A program made the translations under genes and the position numbers. 64,000 bases of DNA from an uncultured Hyphomonas sp. (lineage in GTDB: Bacteria > Pseudomonadota > Alphaproteobacteria > Caulobacterales > Hyphomonadaceae): contig NZ_OY776147.1 in NCBI RefSeq assembly GCF_963675305.1, positions 3,100,001 to 3,164,000 on the forward strand, in the 5' to 3' direction. The notes below the pieces were generated by a model. The model worked only from the letters and a program-made list of their open reading frames with translations. It did no database searches and had not been told where the DNA came from. This document shows positions 1 to 8,302 of this stretch, in pieces (position 1 is the first letter of the stretch; each line of letters begins with the position of its first letter).

Positions 1-29
1 AGGAGCGCGGCACAGAAGAGGCGTTTCAT
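1..29 (-). CDS. Partial gene, N-terminus only, exported protein
   Basis: Only the first codons are in the window; the gene runs off the left edge. The minus strand reads ATG followed by MKRLFCAAL, which looks like the basic and hydrophobic start of a signal peptide. A strong Shine-Dalgarno-type GGAGGG lies six bases upstream of the ATG. The product cannot be identified. Confidence 0.55.
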
Positions 30-336
30 GTCTTTCCCTCCATGAAAAGAATACCAATGAGCGGGAGATAGACCCCTGTTTTTTCGAATATAATTGGCCA
101 GTTTGACGCGCGCCGAGGTGCCGCGCGACACGGCCGCGCAATTAGGTATTTCCCCGAATTGTGAGGAGTCCGGACAAGGCGCAAATTCACAGAACGCAAC
201 CCGAGATGGGATGTCTTAACACACGCAAACCATGTCCGCCGCCCGAGGGCGGAACGCCGCATAACGTGGCGGAGGGCTTGCGTCGCCCCCCCTGCCCCCG
301 CAAAAGTGCCAGCGCTGTATTTGAGGAGCTGCACAG
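30..336. other. Intergenic region between divergent genes
   Basis: About 300 bases separate the partial leftward gene from the rightward alcohol dehydrogenase and must hold both promoters. An AT-rich stretch (ATATAATTGG near 88-97) could contain a -10 element for the leftward gene, but no convincing -35 partner was found. I see no gene, RNA or repeat here. Confidence 0.4.
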
Positions 337-1470
337 ATGCCCGTTATGACCTTCCTGACAACCTGTATTTTTGATTCCGGCGCGCTGAAACAGCTGCCGA
401 ATGTCGCGAAGAATCTGGGCATTACCCGCCCCTTCATCGTCACCGACCCGGGCATCAAGGCCGCTGGCCTGCTGGCGAAAGTGGAAGACGCGCTCGGCAT
501 GGCCCCGGCGGGCGTGTTCGCTGATACCGTCCCTAACCCGCTGGAATCCCAGGCCAAGCAAGCGGCCGAAGCCTACAAGGCCAGCGGCGCCGACGGCCTG
601 ATCGCGGTCGGCGGCGGATCATCCATGGACCACGCAAAAGCCATCGGCCTGCTGGTCAGCCACCCCGATCCGCTGGAAACCTATGCCGCCATCACCGGCG
701 GCGCGAAGAAGATCAAGAAGATCCCGCCGCTGATCGCCATTCCGACGACGGCCGGCACGGGCTCTGAAGTCTCTGTCGGCACCGTGGTGATCCTGGAGAA
801 CGGGCGCAAGGAAACCATCGTGTCCCCGAACCTGATCCCGGCCACCGCGATCTGCGACCCGGACCTGACGCTCGGCCTGCCCGCGGGTCTGACCGCCGCG
901 ACCGGCATGGACGCCCTGACTCACTGCATCGAGGCCGTGCTGGCCCCGGCCGTCAATCCGCCTGCGGAAGGCATCGGCTACGATGGCGCCTATCGTGCGT
1001 TTGGCGAAGGCTGGCTGAAGAAAGCCGTTCAGGACGGCTCCGATCCGGACGCCCGCTGGCACATGATGATGGCCAGCTATGAAGGCGCGCTTGCCTTCGT
1101 GAAGGGACTTGGCGGCGTTCACGCACTGTCTCATGCGGCCGGGCGCCTGAAGGACAAGAAGCTGCACCATGGCACGCTGAACGCGGTTTTCCTGCCGCAT
1201 ATCCTGCGCTTCCATGAAGGGGCTGCAGACGCAAAATATGCGCGGCTGCGCCAGGTCATGGGCCTGAAGGAAGGCGCCGACCTCGCCGATGCGATTGCGA
1301 AGCTGAACGAAGATCTCGGCATTCCGCCCACGCTGAAGGAAATGGGCCTCGGTATGGAAGACGCCGAAGGCATCGTCGAGTACGCCTTGAAAGACCTTGC
1401 ACACTTCGGAAATCCGAAGCCTATGAGTGCAGACGATTATGCGAAGGTCTACGAGACCGCGCTCGGATAA
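337..1470 (+). CDS. Iron-containing alcohol dehydrogenase
   Basis: This 377-residue protein belongs to the group III (Fe-dependent) alcohol dehydrogenases, NAD(P)-linked enzymes interconverting alcohols and aldehydes. The nucleotide-binding GGGSSMDHAK is at residues 92-101 and the conserved TTAGTGSE at 137-144. Probable metal ligands are Asp192 and His196 in GMDALTH, His262 in GVHALSH and His278 in the HHG segment, so the active site looks complete. GAGGAG lies about 8 nt before the ATG. The length is normal for the family. It is followed after 12 nt by a DNA-glycosylase-like gene, probably in one transcript. The substrate cannot be read from sequence. Confidence 0.92.
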   Translation: MPVMTFLTTCIFDSGALKQLPNVAKNLGITRPFIVTDPGIKAAGLLAKVEDALGMAPAGVFADTVPNPLESQAKQAAEAYKASGADGLIAVGGGSSMDHAKAIGLLVSHPDPLETYAAITGGAKKIKKIPPLIAIPTTAGTGSEVSVGTVVILENGRKETIVSPNLIPATAICDPDLTLGLPAGLTAATGMDALTHCIEAVLAPAVNPPAEGIGYDGAYRAFGEGWLKKAVQDGSDPDARWHMMMASYEGALAFVKGLGGVHALSHAAGRLKDKKLHHGTLNAVFLPHILRFHEGAADAKYARLRQVMGLKEGADLADAIAKLNEDLGIPPTLKEMGLGMEDAEGIVEYALKDLAHFGNPKPMSADDYAKVYETALG

Positions 1471-1482
1471 GGAGCCCATCTC

Positions 1483-2157
1483 ATGGCGCGTAAGTTCGCC
1501 CCGATCCTGAAGATGGCCGCCGGCCATCATGGCGGACGGGCAAACGCGCTGGAGATGTCACAGAACACGCATGCGGTGGCGGACCTGTCGAACGTGTCCG
1601 CCGACCGTTTGCTGTCCGTCATGACACGCTGCGTGTTCAATGCCGGGTTCAACTGGAAAGTCATCGACGCGAAGTGGGACGGGTTCGAAGCGGCCTTTGA
1701 AGGCTTCGACCCCGGACGGCTTGCCTTCTTCGGTGACGAGATGCTGGACCGTCTGGTCTCTGACGAACGCATCGTCCGCAATGGCCAGAAAATCAGGGCC
1801 ACGCTGGAGAACGCGAAATTCGTCGCAGACGTGGAAGCGAAGGAAGGCGGCTTCGGGCACTTTCTTGCCAGCTGGCCCGCTGATGACCAGCTCGGCCTGA
1901 TGGCGGCGCTGAACAAGCGCGGCTCACGCCTCGGCGGGGCGACTGGCGCCTATTTCCTGCGCTTTAGCGGCTGGGATGCCTGGATCGCCTCCTCCCACGT
2001 TTGCGCGGCACTGATGCGCGAAGGCGTTTTGGACAAGCCGGAAGCAAAATCTAAGCGCGACCTTGCTGCACTCCAGGACGCGATCAACGCCTATCATGAC
2101 GACAGCGGCCTGCCCCGTGCCCAGATCAGCCGTCTGCTCGCGATGAGCATTGGCTGA
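1483..2157 (+). CDS. Diverged Tag-like DNA-3-methyladenine glycosylase family protein
   Basis: This 224-residue protein aligns by eye with 3-methyladenine DNA glycosylase I (Tag). The clearest stretches are around residues 46-125 (FNAGFNWKVIDAKW, then DERIVRNGQKIRATLENAKF) and the C-terminal SHVCAALMREGVLD. Tag excises 3-methyladenine during base excision repair. Two hallmarks are missing: the N-terminal YHDxEWG box with its zinc ligands, and the glutamate that contacts the flipped base, whose alignment position is a cysteine here. It may be a divergent glycosylase with altered specificity or an inactive relative. It probably shares a transcript with the upstream dehydrogenase. Confidence 0.75.
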   Translation: MARKFAPILKMAAGHHGGRANALEMSQNTHAVADLSNVSADRLLSVMTRCVFNAGFNWKVIDAKWDGFEAAFEGFDPGRLAFFGDEMLDRLVSDERIVRNGQKIRATLENAKFVADVEAKEGGFGHFLASWPADDQLGLMAALNKRGSRLGGATGAYFLRFSGWDAWIASSHVCAALMREGVLDKPEAKSKRDLAALQDAINAYHDDSGLPRAQISRLLAMSIG

Positions 2158-2174
2158 CCTGGGCCGGCGTCCCC

Positions 2175-3614
2175 TCACCCACGCGGAACGAAATTACCGT
2201 GGAACCCCGGCGGAATGCGATAAGGAATATGGACTTCAGCCACCGGCGGAGCGGTGAAGTCTGCGGCATTCAGGATAACGAAGTCAGACGTGTCTGAGGC
2301 TGTGTTGCTGACATAGCCGATCAGCCAGCCTTCATCCTCAGCTGCCCCGTCATGCGCCGGCACGAAGACGAACTCCGCCGGCACACGCCCCTCACCGAAA
2401 TCGTGAACCTCACGCTTGTTCGTACCAAGATCATGCTTGTACAGGCACGTTGCCCCGACAAAGCCGGCATCGGATTGCTCCGGCAGCGCCACGGCATAGG
2501 CATAGCGATAGGGCTTGCCCGTCAGGCGTTCGTCATAGCGCGGGAATTCCTGCGGCGCCGGGTCGATCACCTCACGCGTCACCTTGCGGGCAGCCGGGTC
2601 AATGGTCAGGGATTCAAACTTTGCCGTTGGCGAGTCGGGTCCATGGCCGTCGGTGTCGAACATGGTTTCATAGACGCACGCATCCATGACGACCTTGCCG
2701 TCTTCGGTCTCATAGGCGTTGGCGGGATGGAAGATATAACACGGGTCGACATCGCACCAGATGATCTCGTCTCCCCTGCCCTCGCGCGGCAACAGGCCGA
2801 TGCGGGCCTTGTGTTTCGGATTCCAGCGGAAGGGAAAGCTCGCCCCGCCCATCAGAGCCGACATGGAGAAGGTCACCGGCAGGTCCATCACGATCACATA
2901 GGAGGGCGTGATCTGGCAGTCATGGATCATCGGGCCGTTCTTCACGGCAATCGGCTCGTTGCGGCGGACATGGCCACTTGTGTCCACGACCGTGTGCCAG
3001 ATCGTGTCCGGGTGCTGGGCCTCATAGCAGATGGCGTGCATCTCGCCGGTCTCGGGATCGAGGTGCGGGTGTGCGGAATAGGATTCGCCGAGCGTGCCGT
3101 CGAAATCGGAATGCGCGACCGTGGCGAGATCGTCCGCCATTTCGACCGGATACCCCCCCGCCTCGACAATCGCCCAGAGCTTTCCGGCATGGCCGACAAT
3201 GTTTGTGTTGGCGATATCCGTACGCGGATGGCGCGGACCGGGCGCACGCGGTTCGCCCAGAGCATCGCTGACCGCATTGGAGCGGACCCAGCGGTTGCGG
3301 TACCAGAGCGCCTTGCCGTCCTGCAGGCGGATGCCATGGATCATCGCATCCCCGATAAACCAGTGATGCGTCGCGGCGTTGACCTCGGCCAGCGGGTTCG
3401 GCCCGTTGCGAACATAAAGCCCGTTCAGCGCCGCCGGGATCTCTCCGGTGACCTTCAGCGCCGTGTCGGTCACTTCTTCCGTCACCGGCGTATGCAGCCC
3501 TTTCAGGAAGGGGTTGGGGCCCTTTGCCTTCTTGCGTTCGCGATTGAAGTCAGCGATGGCGACGACACCTTTGGTGACGACGCCGCGAATGGCGGATTCA
3601 ACAGGGCTGGGCAT
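2175..3614 (-). CDS. Carotenoid oxygenase family (RPE65/lignostilbene dioxygenase-like)
   Basis: This is a predicted non-heme iron dioxygenase that cleaves a conjugated double bond in a carotenoid, stilbenoid or related phenylpropanoid. Family signatures include GLYVRNGPNP near the N-terminus, THHWFIGDAMIHG with an iron-ligand His, AHPHLDPETGE, MIHDCQIT, FHPANAYE and a C-terminal RIPPGFHGNF, so all four His-containing motifs appear present. I chose the ATG giving MPSPVES (479 aa). A start 21 codons upstream would run through the operator region and add an atypical Cys-rich tail. It is divergent from a TetR regulator 57 bases away, which probably controls it. The substrate is unknown. Confidence 0.88.
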   Translation of the reverse strand: MPSPVESAIRGVVTKGVVAIADFNRERKKAKGPNPFLKGLHTPVTEEVTDTALKVTGEIPAALNGLYVRNGPNPLAEVNAATHHWFIGDAMIHGIRLQDGKALWYRNRWVRSNAVSDALGEPRAPGPRHPRTDIANTNIVGHAGKLWAIVEAGGYPVEMADDLATVAHSDFDGTLGESYSAHPHLDPETGEMHAICYEAQHPDTIWHTVVDTSGHVRRNEPIAVKNGPMIHDCQITPSYVIVMDLPVTFSMSALMGGASFPFRWNPKHKARIGLLPREGRGDEIIWCDVDPCYIFHPANAYETEDGKVVMDACVYETMFDTDGHGPDSPTAKFESLTIDPAARKVTREVIDPAPQEFPRYDERLTGKPYRYAYAVALPEQSDAGFVGATCLYKHDLGTNKREVHDFGEGRVPAEFVFVPAHDGAAEDEGWLIGYVSNTASDTSDFVILNAADFTAPPVAEVHIPYRIPPGFHGNFVPRG

Positions 3615-3654
3615 AATCAGTGACTCCGTGTCGCGTTGCGGAAAACAGAAACCA

Positions 3655-3698
3655 TGTTTACACTGATAACATGTCATCGGATGATAACACTGTCAACA
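3655..3698. promoter_or_regulatory. Two 17-bp imperfect palindromes, probable TetR operators
   Basis: TGTTTACACTGATAACA (3655-3671) and TGATAACACTGTCAACA (3682-3698) are each imperfect 17-bp palindromes, 12 of 16 positions symmetric around a central base. Their centres are 27 bp apart. They are also related to each other in inverted orientation. They overlap the start of the TetR gene and lie just upstream of the divergent carotenoid oxygenase, as expected for an autoregulated local repressor. Confidence 0.55.
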
Positions 3699-4270
3699 TA
3701 AAGCCGCGCGATGGGCGCTACCATCATGGCGACCTGCGTTCTGCCCTGATCGAGGAAGGCCTCGCCCAGCTGGACGTAAAGGCGCCGGATGCCGTCAGCC
3801 TGCGCGAGATTGCCCGCAATGTCGGCGTGTCGGCGACGGCGGTATACCGGCACTTTCCGGACAAGGCCGCCCTGCTGAGCGCGCTTTGCGGCGTTGGCGG
3901 TGAGCGTCTGGGAGAAGCGTTCCAGGAAGCCATATCCGGGACAGACGACAAGATGGCAGCCTTCCAGGCCATGGGCCGGGCCTATGTGAAGTTCGCCCTG
4001 CGCAACCCGTCGGTCTTCCGTCTGATGATGACCCAGAGCCGGCCGAAGGACGACCGGGGGGAAGACCCCGGCGCGACGGATGAGCCTTTTGGCATGCTGT
4101 CCGATACGCTGAACGCCCTGATGCCGGCCGATGCCTCGAACCATGCCCGGAAGATCCAGCGCCTTCAGGCCTGGTCGATGGTGCATGGCCTGGCCATGCT
4201 GATGCTGGACGGGCAGGTTCCCCCGGATGAGTCCCTGGTTGACCAGATTATCGTCTCCAGTTTTTTCTAG
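3671..4270 (+). CDS. TetR/AcrR family transcriptional regulator
   Basis: The 199-residue protein has an N-terminal TetR helix-turn-helix at about residues 20-65, with VSLREIARNVGVSATAVYRH followed by FPDKAALL. The C-terminal half (FRLMMTQSRP, QAWSMVHGLAMLMLDG) resembles the WHG/TetR_C_33 ligand-binding domains. I chose the ATG giving MSSDDNTVN because the earlier in-frame ATG at 3620 would add 17 atypical residues and absorb the operator region. It is divergent from the carotenoid oxygenase and likely represses it and itself. The ligand is unknown, possibly the oxygenase substrate or product. Confidence 0.88.
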   Translation: MSSDDNTVNIKPRDGRYHHGDLRSALIEEGLAQLDVKAPDAVSLREIARNVGVSATAVYRHFPDKAALLSALCGVGGERLGEAFQEAISGTDDKMAAFQAMGRAYVKFALRNPSVFRLMMTQSRPKDDRGEDPGATDEPFGMLSDTLNALMPADASNHARKIQRLQAWSMVHGLAMLMLDGQVPPDESLVDQIIVSSFF

Positions 4271-4318
4271 GCGAATCAGACTCTAGGCCGAACGGCGAAT
4301 CCGGCGCATATTCGGCGC

Positions 4319-4741
4319 ATGTTCCAGAACCTTGCTGCCCTCGCCGCCAATTTCGGACTCATCTTCAGCGCGCTAGCGATCGGCTCGTCCTGGGTGGCGG
4401 CGATTGCGGCCCCGAACTGCAGCTTCGAGGAACTGGACGGCAGCCGGGCAGACCGGCATGTGCGCGAATTGCTGCATGCGACGTCCGTCCCGATTGCCGG
4501 AATGATGCTGGCGGCCGGGGCCTGTTTCCTTCTGGCCACGCACTGGGCCGCCGGCGTCACCGCCCTGCTCGCCGCCTTCGGCTTCTATTCGAACCACTGG
4601 ATGCTGGCCCCGAAGACCGGCAAGGCACCGAAAGGCACCCGCACCAGCCGCAAGGGCCAGCGCGCCGTCTCGGTCAGCCTGTCGCTGATTTTCATGCTGG
4701 TGGCGATCATCGCCGCCATCCTCGGCATGGTCGGGATCTGA
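4319..4741 (+). CDS. Small integral membrane protein, unknown
   Basis: The 140-residue protein has hydrophobic segments near residues 10-30, 57-75 and 76-92, and a C-terminal one at 117-139. A basic loop, KTGKAPKGTRTSRKGQR, precedes the last. This suggests a three- or four-pass inner membrane protein. I recognise no family. It starts 48 nt after the TetR gene on the same strand and could be cotranscribed, but nothing else links the two. It is convergent with the next small membrane protein gene. Confidence 0.65.
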   Translation: MFQNLAALAANFGLIFSALAIGSSWVAAIAAPNCSFEELDGSRADRHVRELLHATSVPIAGMMLAAGACFLLATHWAAGVTALLAAFGFYSNHWMLAPKTGKAPKGTRTSRKGQRAVSVSLSLIFMLVAIIAAILGMVGI

Positions 4742-4748
4742 ACCGGCC

Positions 4749-5132
4749 CTACTCGTAGACCAGCCAGAGACAGCCAAGCTCGTGCAGGCGGCGGAAATTG
4801 TCCGTCGACCGGCGTGCAGCGTTGCGGGCCGCTTCACCGGCCGATTTCCGGTTCGCTGCCAGCATCAGCACGCAGGCCGCCAGACCCACGAAGAACATCC
4901 ACCAGGCCACCATGATCGTCCCCACCCCGCCGACAAAGCAGAGGCCGTAGGCAATCGCGTCCAGTGTCCGGAAGCGCAGACTGTTCAGGGGGCCGAATTC
5001 GTTCAGCATGTCCGGCTTCTTGTGCAGCGCCTCGGCATCGATCGCAAAGCGCTGGCCGCCGGCATGATTGAACAGCACGGCCCGGGTCATACGCCCGCCC
5101 TGATGCGGATTGGGTTCGCATTTGAGGAACAT
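4749..5132 (-). CDS. Small membrane protein with hydrophobic hairpin, unknown
   Basis: The 127-residue protein has a soluble N-terminal part, a hydrophobic hairpin at about residues 58-95 and a basic C-terminal tail. No family is recognised. Two starts are possible: the ATG at 5132, with GAGAGG upstream, or MTRAVLF at 5090. The longer form is given because its ribosome-binding site is the stronger. Confidence 0.55.
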   Translation of the reverse strand: MFLKCEPNPHQGGRMTRAVLFNHAGGQRFAIDAEALHKKPDMLNEFGPLNSLRFRTLDAIAYGLCFVGGVGTIMVAWWMFFVGLAACVLMLAANRKSAGEAARNAARRSTDNFRRLHELGCLWLVYE

Positions 5133-5328
5133 TGGTCGGCCTCTCCGGCGGTTGGGACCTAAAAACTAGCAGCCGGGACTTAACCCGAGACAGGCGGGGG
5201 ATTGAAAGTTTCAGGCAAATTCAATCGGTTGCGTTAACCTCCCGGTAAGCCGCCCGGCTGGCGAATCCATTTGCCACCGGGGCTTCACGGCCATATGCTG
5301 CGGCGCAACATGAAAGGTTTGTAAGGCG

Positions 5329-6615
5329 ATGCTGTACTCCCTTGTCGAACTGAACCGGGCCGCGATGGCGCCGATGCGTCTGGCTGCGCGTGCGGGCCGT
5401 ATGGCGCTGCACTCCCCGATGAACCCCATTGCGAAGACCGATTATGGCAAGGCACTGATCGCCTTTGCCGACGTGTTCGAGAGCACGACCCGGTATTATG
5501 GCAAGCCCGACTGGAACATTGAGAGCGTCAGGATCAACAGCGCGCCGGTCCCTGTGACCCCGTCGATCGCCTGGCGGTCCCCCTGGTGCAATCTGGTTCA
5601 CTTCCGCAAGGACCCGGACGCGCTGGCCGCAGCCCGCAAACCCGGCTCCGCGCCCCTGCCCCGCCTCCTGATCGTCGCGCCGCTGTCCGGCCACTATGCG
5701 ACGCTGCTGCGCGGGACGGTCGAAGGCTTCCTGGAGACGCATGATGTCTACATCGCCGACTGGGCCGATGCGCGTATGGCGCCTGTCTGGCTCGGCCGGT
5801 TCGACCTCGACGACTATATGGATCATGTCCGCAAGATGATCAGCCATGTCGGCCCGGGCGCGCACGTTCTGGCCGTCTGCCAACCGGGTCCGCCGGTGCT
5901 GGCCGCGATCTCCATGATGGCTGAGGACGACGATCCGAACCGTCCGGCTTCGATGACCTTCATGGGCTCGCCCATCGACGCCCGGCGCAGCCCCACCGTG
6001 CCGAACGAACTGGCCGAGGAACAGAGCTTCGACTGGTTCCAGGACAACATGATCTACACCGTGCCAGCGCCCTATCCCGGCGTGTTCCGGCGGGTCTATC
6101 CGGGCTTTGTCCAGCTCGCCTCCTTCATGAACATGAACTGGTCACGCCATGTCGACGCCCAGTGGCGTTTCTTCAACCACCTGGTCGAAGGCGACGGCGA
6201 CAATGCCGGCAAGCACCGCGAATTCTATGACGAATATCTCTCCGTCCTCGACCTGACCGAGGAATTCTACCTGCAGACCATCCTGCGCGTGTTCCAGGAA
6301 CACCACCTGCCGCGCGGCATCATGAAATACCGCTATACGCGCCAGATCCGCCCGGAAGCGATCCGCGATGTGGCGCTGATGACGGTCGAAGGGGAGAAGG
6401 ACGATATTTCCGGCATCGGCCAGACCCAGGCGGCGCATGATCTGTGCACCAGTCTGCCGGACAAGCTGAAAGCCGACTATATCCAGCCGGGCGTCGGCCA
6501 TTATGGCGTGTTCAATGGCAACCGGTTCCGGACCGAGATCGCACCGCGTGTGACGCAGTTCACCCGCCGCTTCACCCAGCGCGATCTGGACGAAGCCGCC
6601 GTTGAAAAAGCCTAG
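5329..6615 (+). CDS. phaZ: Intracellular polyhydroxyalkanoate (PHB) depolymerase
   Basis: The 428-residue protein matches the intracellular poly(3-hydroxybutyrate) depolymerases that mobilise PHB granules to oligomers and monomers. The alpha/beta-hydrolase core begins near residue 110 (LLIVAPLSGHYATLLRGT). The lipase-box equivalent carries a cysteine nucleophile, VCQPGPP, with Cys184, a hallmark of this class. The C-terminal PGVGHYGVFNG holds the probable catalytic His. No signal peptide is present, consistent with a cytoplasmic granule-bound enzyme. No PHA synthase or phasin is in the window. The stop overlaps the stop of the convergent neighbour. Confidence 0.9.
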   Translation: MLYSLVELNRAAMAPMRLAARAGRMALHSPMNPIAKTDYGKALIAFADVFESTTRYYGKPDWNIESVRINSAPVPVTPSIAWRSPWCNLVHFRKDPDALAAARKPGSAPLPRLLIVAPLSGHYATLLRGTVEGFLETHDVYIADWADARMAPVWLGRFDLDDYMDHVRKMISHVGPGAHVLAVCQPGPPVLAAISMMAEDDDPNRPASMTFMGSPIDARRSPTVPNELAEEQSFDWFQDNMIYTVPAPYPGVFRRVYPGFVQLASFMNMNWSRHVDAQWRFFNHLVEGDGDNAGKHREFYDEYLSVLDLTEEFYLQTILRVFQEHHLPRGIMKYRYTRQIRPEAIRDVALMTVEGEKDDISGIGQTQAAHDLCTSLPDKLKADYIQPGVGHYGVFNGNRFRTEIAPRVTQFTRRFTQRDLDEAAVEKA

Positions 6616-7301
6616 CCGCGCTTCAGGCGCGCCATGAGGCAGTCAGCCGGCAGGGCCGGATCGGCTGCCTCCGGCTGTTGCAGATAGGCCTCAGCGCGCG
6701 ACATGGCAGCGGTTTCCACCGCCTGCTCACCGGCACCGGCATCCATCTCGGACAGCGTTTCCTGCCCGGAACAGGACAGGCCTTCAACGCGCACCCTTCC
6801 GCCCGTCCCTGCCTGCAGGCTGACAGCAAAGGGAAGTTCCGGCCCATAAGGCACCGCCACAAAATCCTGCAACACCGCGCCGGCTTCACCCGCCGCCGCA
6901 TAGCGTACCTTGTAGACAAGGCCGGTCTCAAACCGCTGGACGGTAAACCGGGTCTGCAGGCCTGCCAGCCAGTCGATCATGGCGCGGTTGCGGTCCGCCT
7001 TGGCCCGCTCCTGTTTCAGGGAGGACATGGCGCTGGCCATCTCCGCCAGCGGGTCGAGCATGGCGCCCGGCCGGGCATTGGGGTGCAGCACGCTTGCCGG
7101 GGGCATCAGGCCGGACCCGTTCGGACCACTCGCAATGTTGTACTGGCCATAGGTGAGGCTGGCCGTGATCGCAGCCGCGACGGCAGCCGAGGACATTTTG
7201 GCAAGGAGCGGCAGGGTGAGCATGGGGCGGCGGTCTCCGGTGTCCCGACCTCCCGCTTGTCCATGGATTTCGTAAACAGAGCCCTTCCGCCTGGATTGCA
7301 T
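6612..7301 (-). CDS. Hypothetical protein, single membrane anchor
   Basis: The protein of up to 229 residues has a basic N-terminus, one hydrophobic segment near residues 27-50 (LTLPLLAKMSSAAVAAAIT) and a soluble remainder with no recognised domain. A helical stretch with ARADRNRAMIDWLAG-like content follows the anchor. Translation could start at 7301 (GGAGAGG upstream) or at 7223 directly before the hydrophobic segment. The product is probably inner-membrane-anchored with a periplasmic domain. Function unknown. Confidence 0.6.
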   Translation of the reverse strand: MQSRRKGSVYEIHGQAGGRDTGDRRPMLTLPLLAKMSSAAVAAAITASLTYGQYNIASGPNGSGLMPPASVLHPNARPGAMLDPLAEMASAMSSLKQERAKADRNRAMIDWLAGLQTRFTVQRFETGLVYKVRYAAAGEAGAVLQDFVAVPYGPELPFAVSLQAGTGGRVRVEGLSCSGQETLSEMDAGAGEQAVETAAMSRAEAYLQQPEAADPALPADCLMARLKRG

Positions 7302-7364
7302 ACGCCTTCAACCTCTCCCGCCTGCTGCAACTGAGGCTGCAAGCGATGTGCCGGGCGGCGCGGA

Positions 7365-8150
7365 TCAGTGCGGGATTTCGTGCGGCGTGGGCGCCGGGTG
7401 GCCGCCCTCTTCGTCGTGATGATGCAGCGGCATGAGGGCCATCAGGATGGCGAGCCCCACGCCGGTGCTCAGTGCCAGAAGGCTACGCATCGGCGGCTCC
7501 TCCTCCAGCGGTTCCATCAGCGGGCCGGTCGCCACATAAAGCAGGAGACCGGCAGAGACCGCGAACAGGCTGCCGATAATGTCCGGCGTCAGGCCGTACA
7601 TGAAGGGCGTCGCCACGATCACGCCGAGGGGCGTCGTCACCGCAGACGCAATAAATGCCCAGATGAAGGATTCGCGGTTCGAGAAGCTGTGCCGGCGGAG
7701 GATGGCAAAGGTGATCACGCCTTCGGGAAACTCATGCAGCATCAGCGACGCTGCGGCATAAACGCCGGACGAGAAGCTCGCCGCGAAGGTCACCGAATAG
7801 ATCATCCCGTCCAGCAGGGAGTGGATCGCGACGGCTGCAAGCGGCGTGATCGCGGCAGCCCGCGCCCGGTCGGAACGCTCCGGGAAGGCCGCGCCGACCC
7901 CGAAATGCAGGATCAGGCCACCGAAAAAGCCGACCATGAGAAAGACGGGCGTGTGCGCGCTGAGCTGAAAAGCTTCCGGCGCAATGTGCAACAAAGTCAG
8001 GCTGACCAGCATGCCCCCGGCTGCCAGCGCAAACAGGCCGGAATAGCGCGCACTCCAGTCCCCACGCACGGACACGGAGATCAGGCCAAGCGTTGTGATG
8101 AAGGCGGCAGTCAAGCCGAACAGAAGAGGGGCCTGGAGCGAATTGAGCAT
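7365..8150 (-). CDS. ZIP family metal transporter
   Basis: The 261-residue protein has about eight hydrophobic segments. The ZIP signatures are HSLLDGMIYS (TM4) and LMLHEFPEGVITF (TM5), which carry the His/Asp/Glu metal-site residues. A His-rich C-terminus (LHHHDEEGGHP) is common in zinc carriers. It should import divalent metal, most likely zinc, through the inner membrane. It is divergent from a ZrgA-like lipoprotein operon, and a Zur-like palindrome lies between them, supporting joint zinc control. Confidence 0.88.
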   Translation of the reverse strand: MLNSLQAPLLFGLTAAFITTLGLISVSVRGDWSARYSGLFALAAGGMLVSLTLLHIAPEAFQLSAHTPVFLMVGFFGGLILHFGVGAAFPERSDRARAAAITPLAAVAIHSLLDGMIYSVTFAASFSSGVYAAASLMLHEFPEGVITFAILRRHSFSNRESFIWAFIASAVTTPLGVIVATPFMYGLTPDIIGSLFAVSAGLLLYVATGPLMEPLEEEPPMRSLLALSTGVGLAILMALMPLHHHDEEGGHPAPTPHEIPH

Positions 8151-8218
8151 ATGTGCGTAAACCGGCGGCGTTGTGAAATTGGCAGAAGGACTTCTGCAAG
8201 CCCCGCCTTGATTAAATG

Positions 8219-8231
8219 TGATATAGTATCA
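8219..8231. promoter_or_regulatory. Candidate Zur box between two divergent zinc-uptake genes
   Basis: TGATATAGTATCA is a palindrome with perfect five-base arms around a three-base centre. With flanks it reads TGTGATATAGTATCA, resembling the TGTGATAnTATaaCA half of enterobacterial Zur sites. It lies 69 bases before the ZIP start and 72 before the ZrgA-like start, well placed to control both promoters. Regulator identity is inferred from the site and the target genes. Confidence 0.6.
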
Positions 8232-8302
8232 TTGTCATTTCCGCGACAACAAATATTGACCTTTCTGCACTTATCCACTGTGTGGCACATTGGAGGCCCA
8301 CG

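Noticed and set aside
619..1530. 303-codon open frame opposite the Fe-dependent alcohol dehydrogenase
   Set aside because: GC-rich antisense shadow; composition is Arg/Gly/His-rich and the plus-strand gene has full catalytic motifs.
2352..3623. 423-codon open frame opposite the carotenoid oxygenase
   Set aside because: Shadow of a well-supported gene with no family match and no ribosome-binding site.
8271..8279. TTATCCACT, one base from a DnaA box
   Set aside because: Single imperfect copy without neighbours, AT-rich unwinding region or replication genes; chance match is likely.
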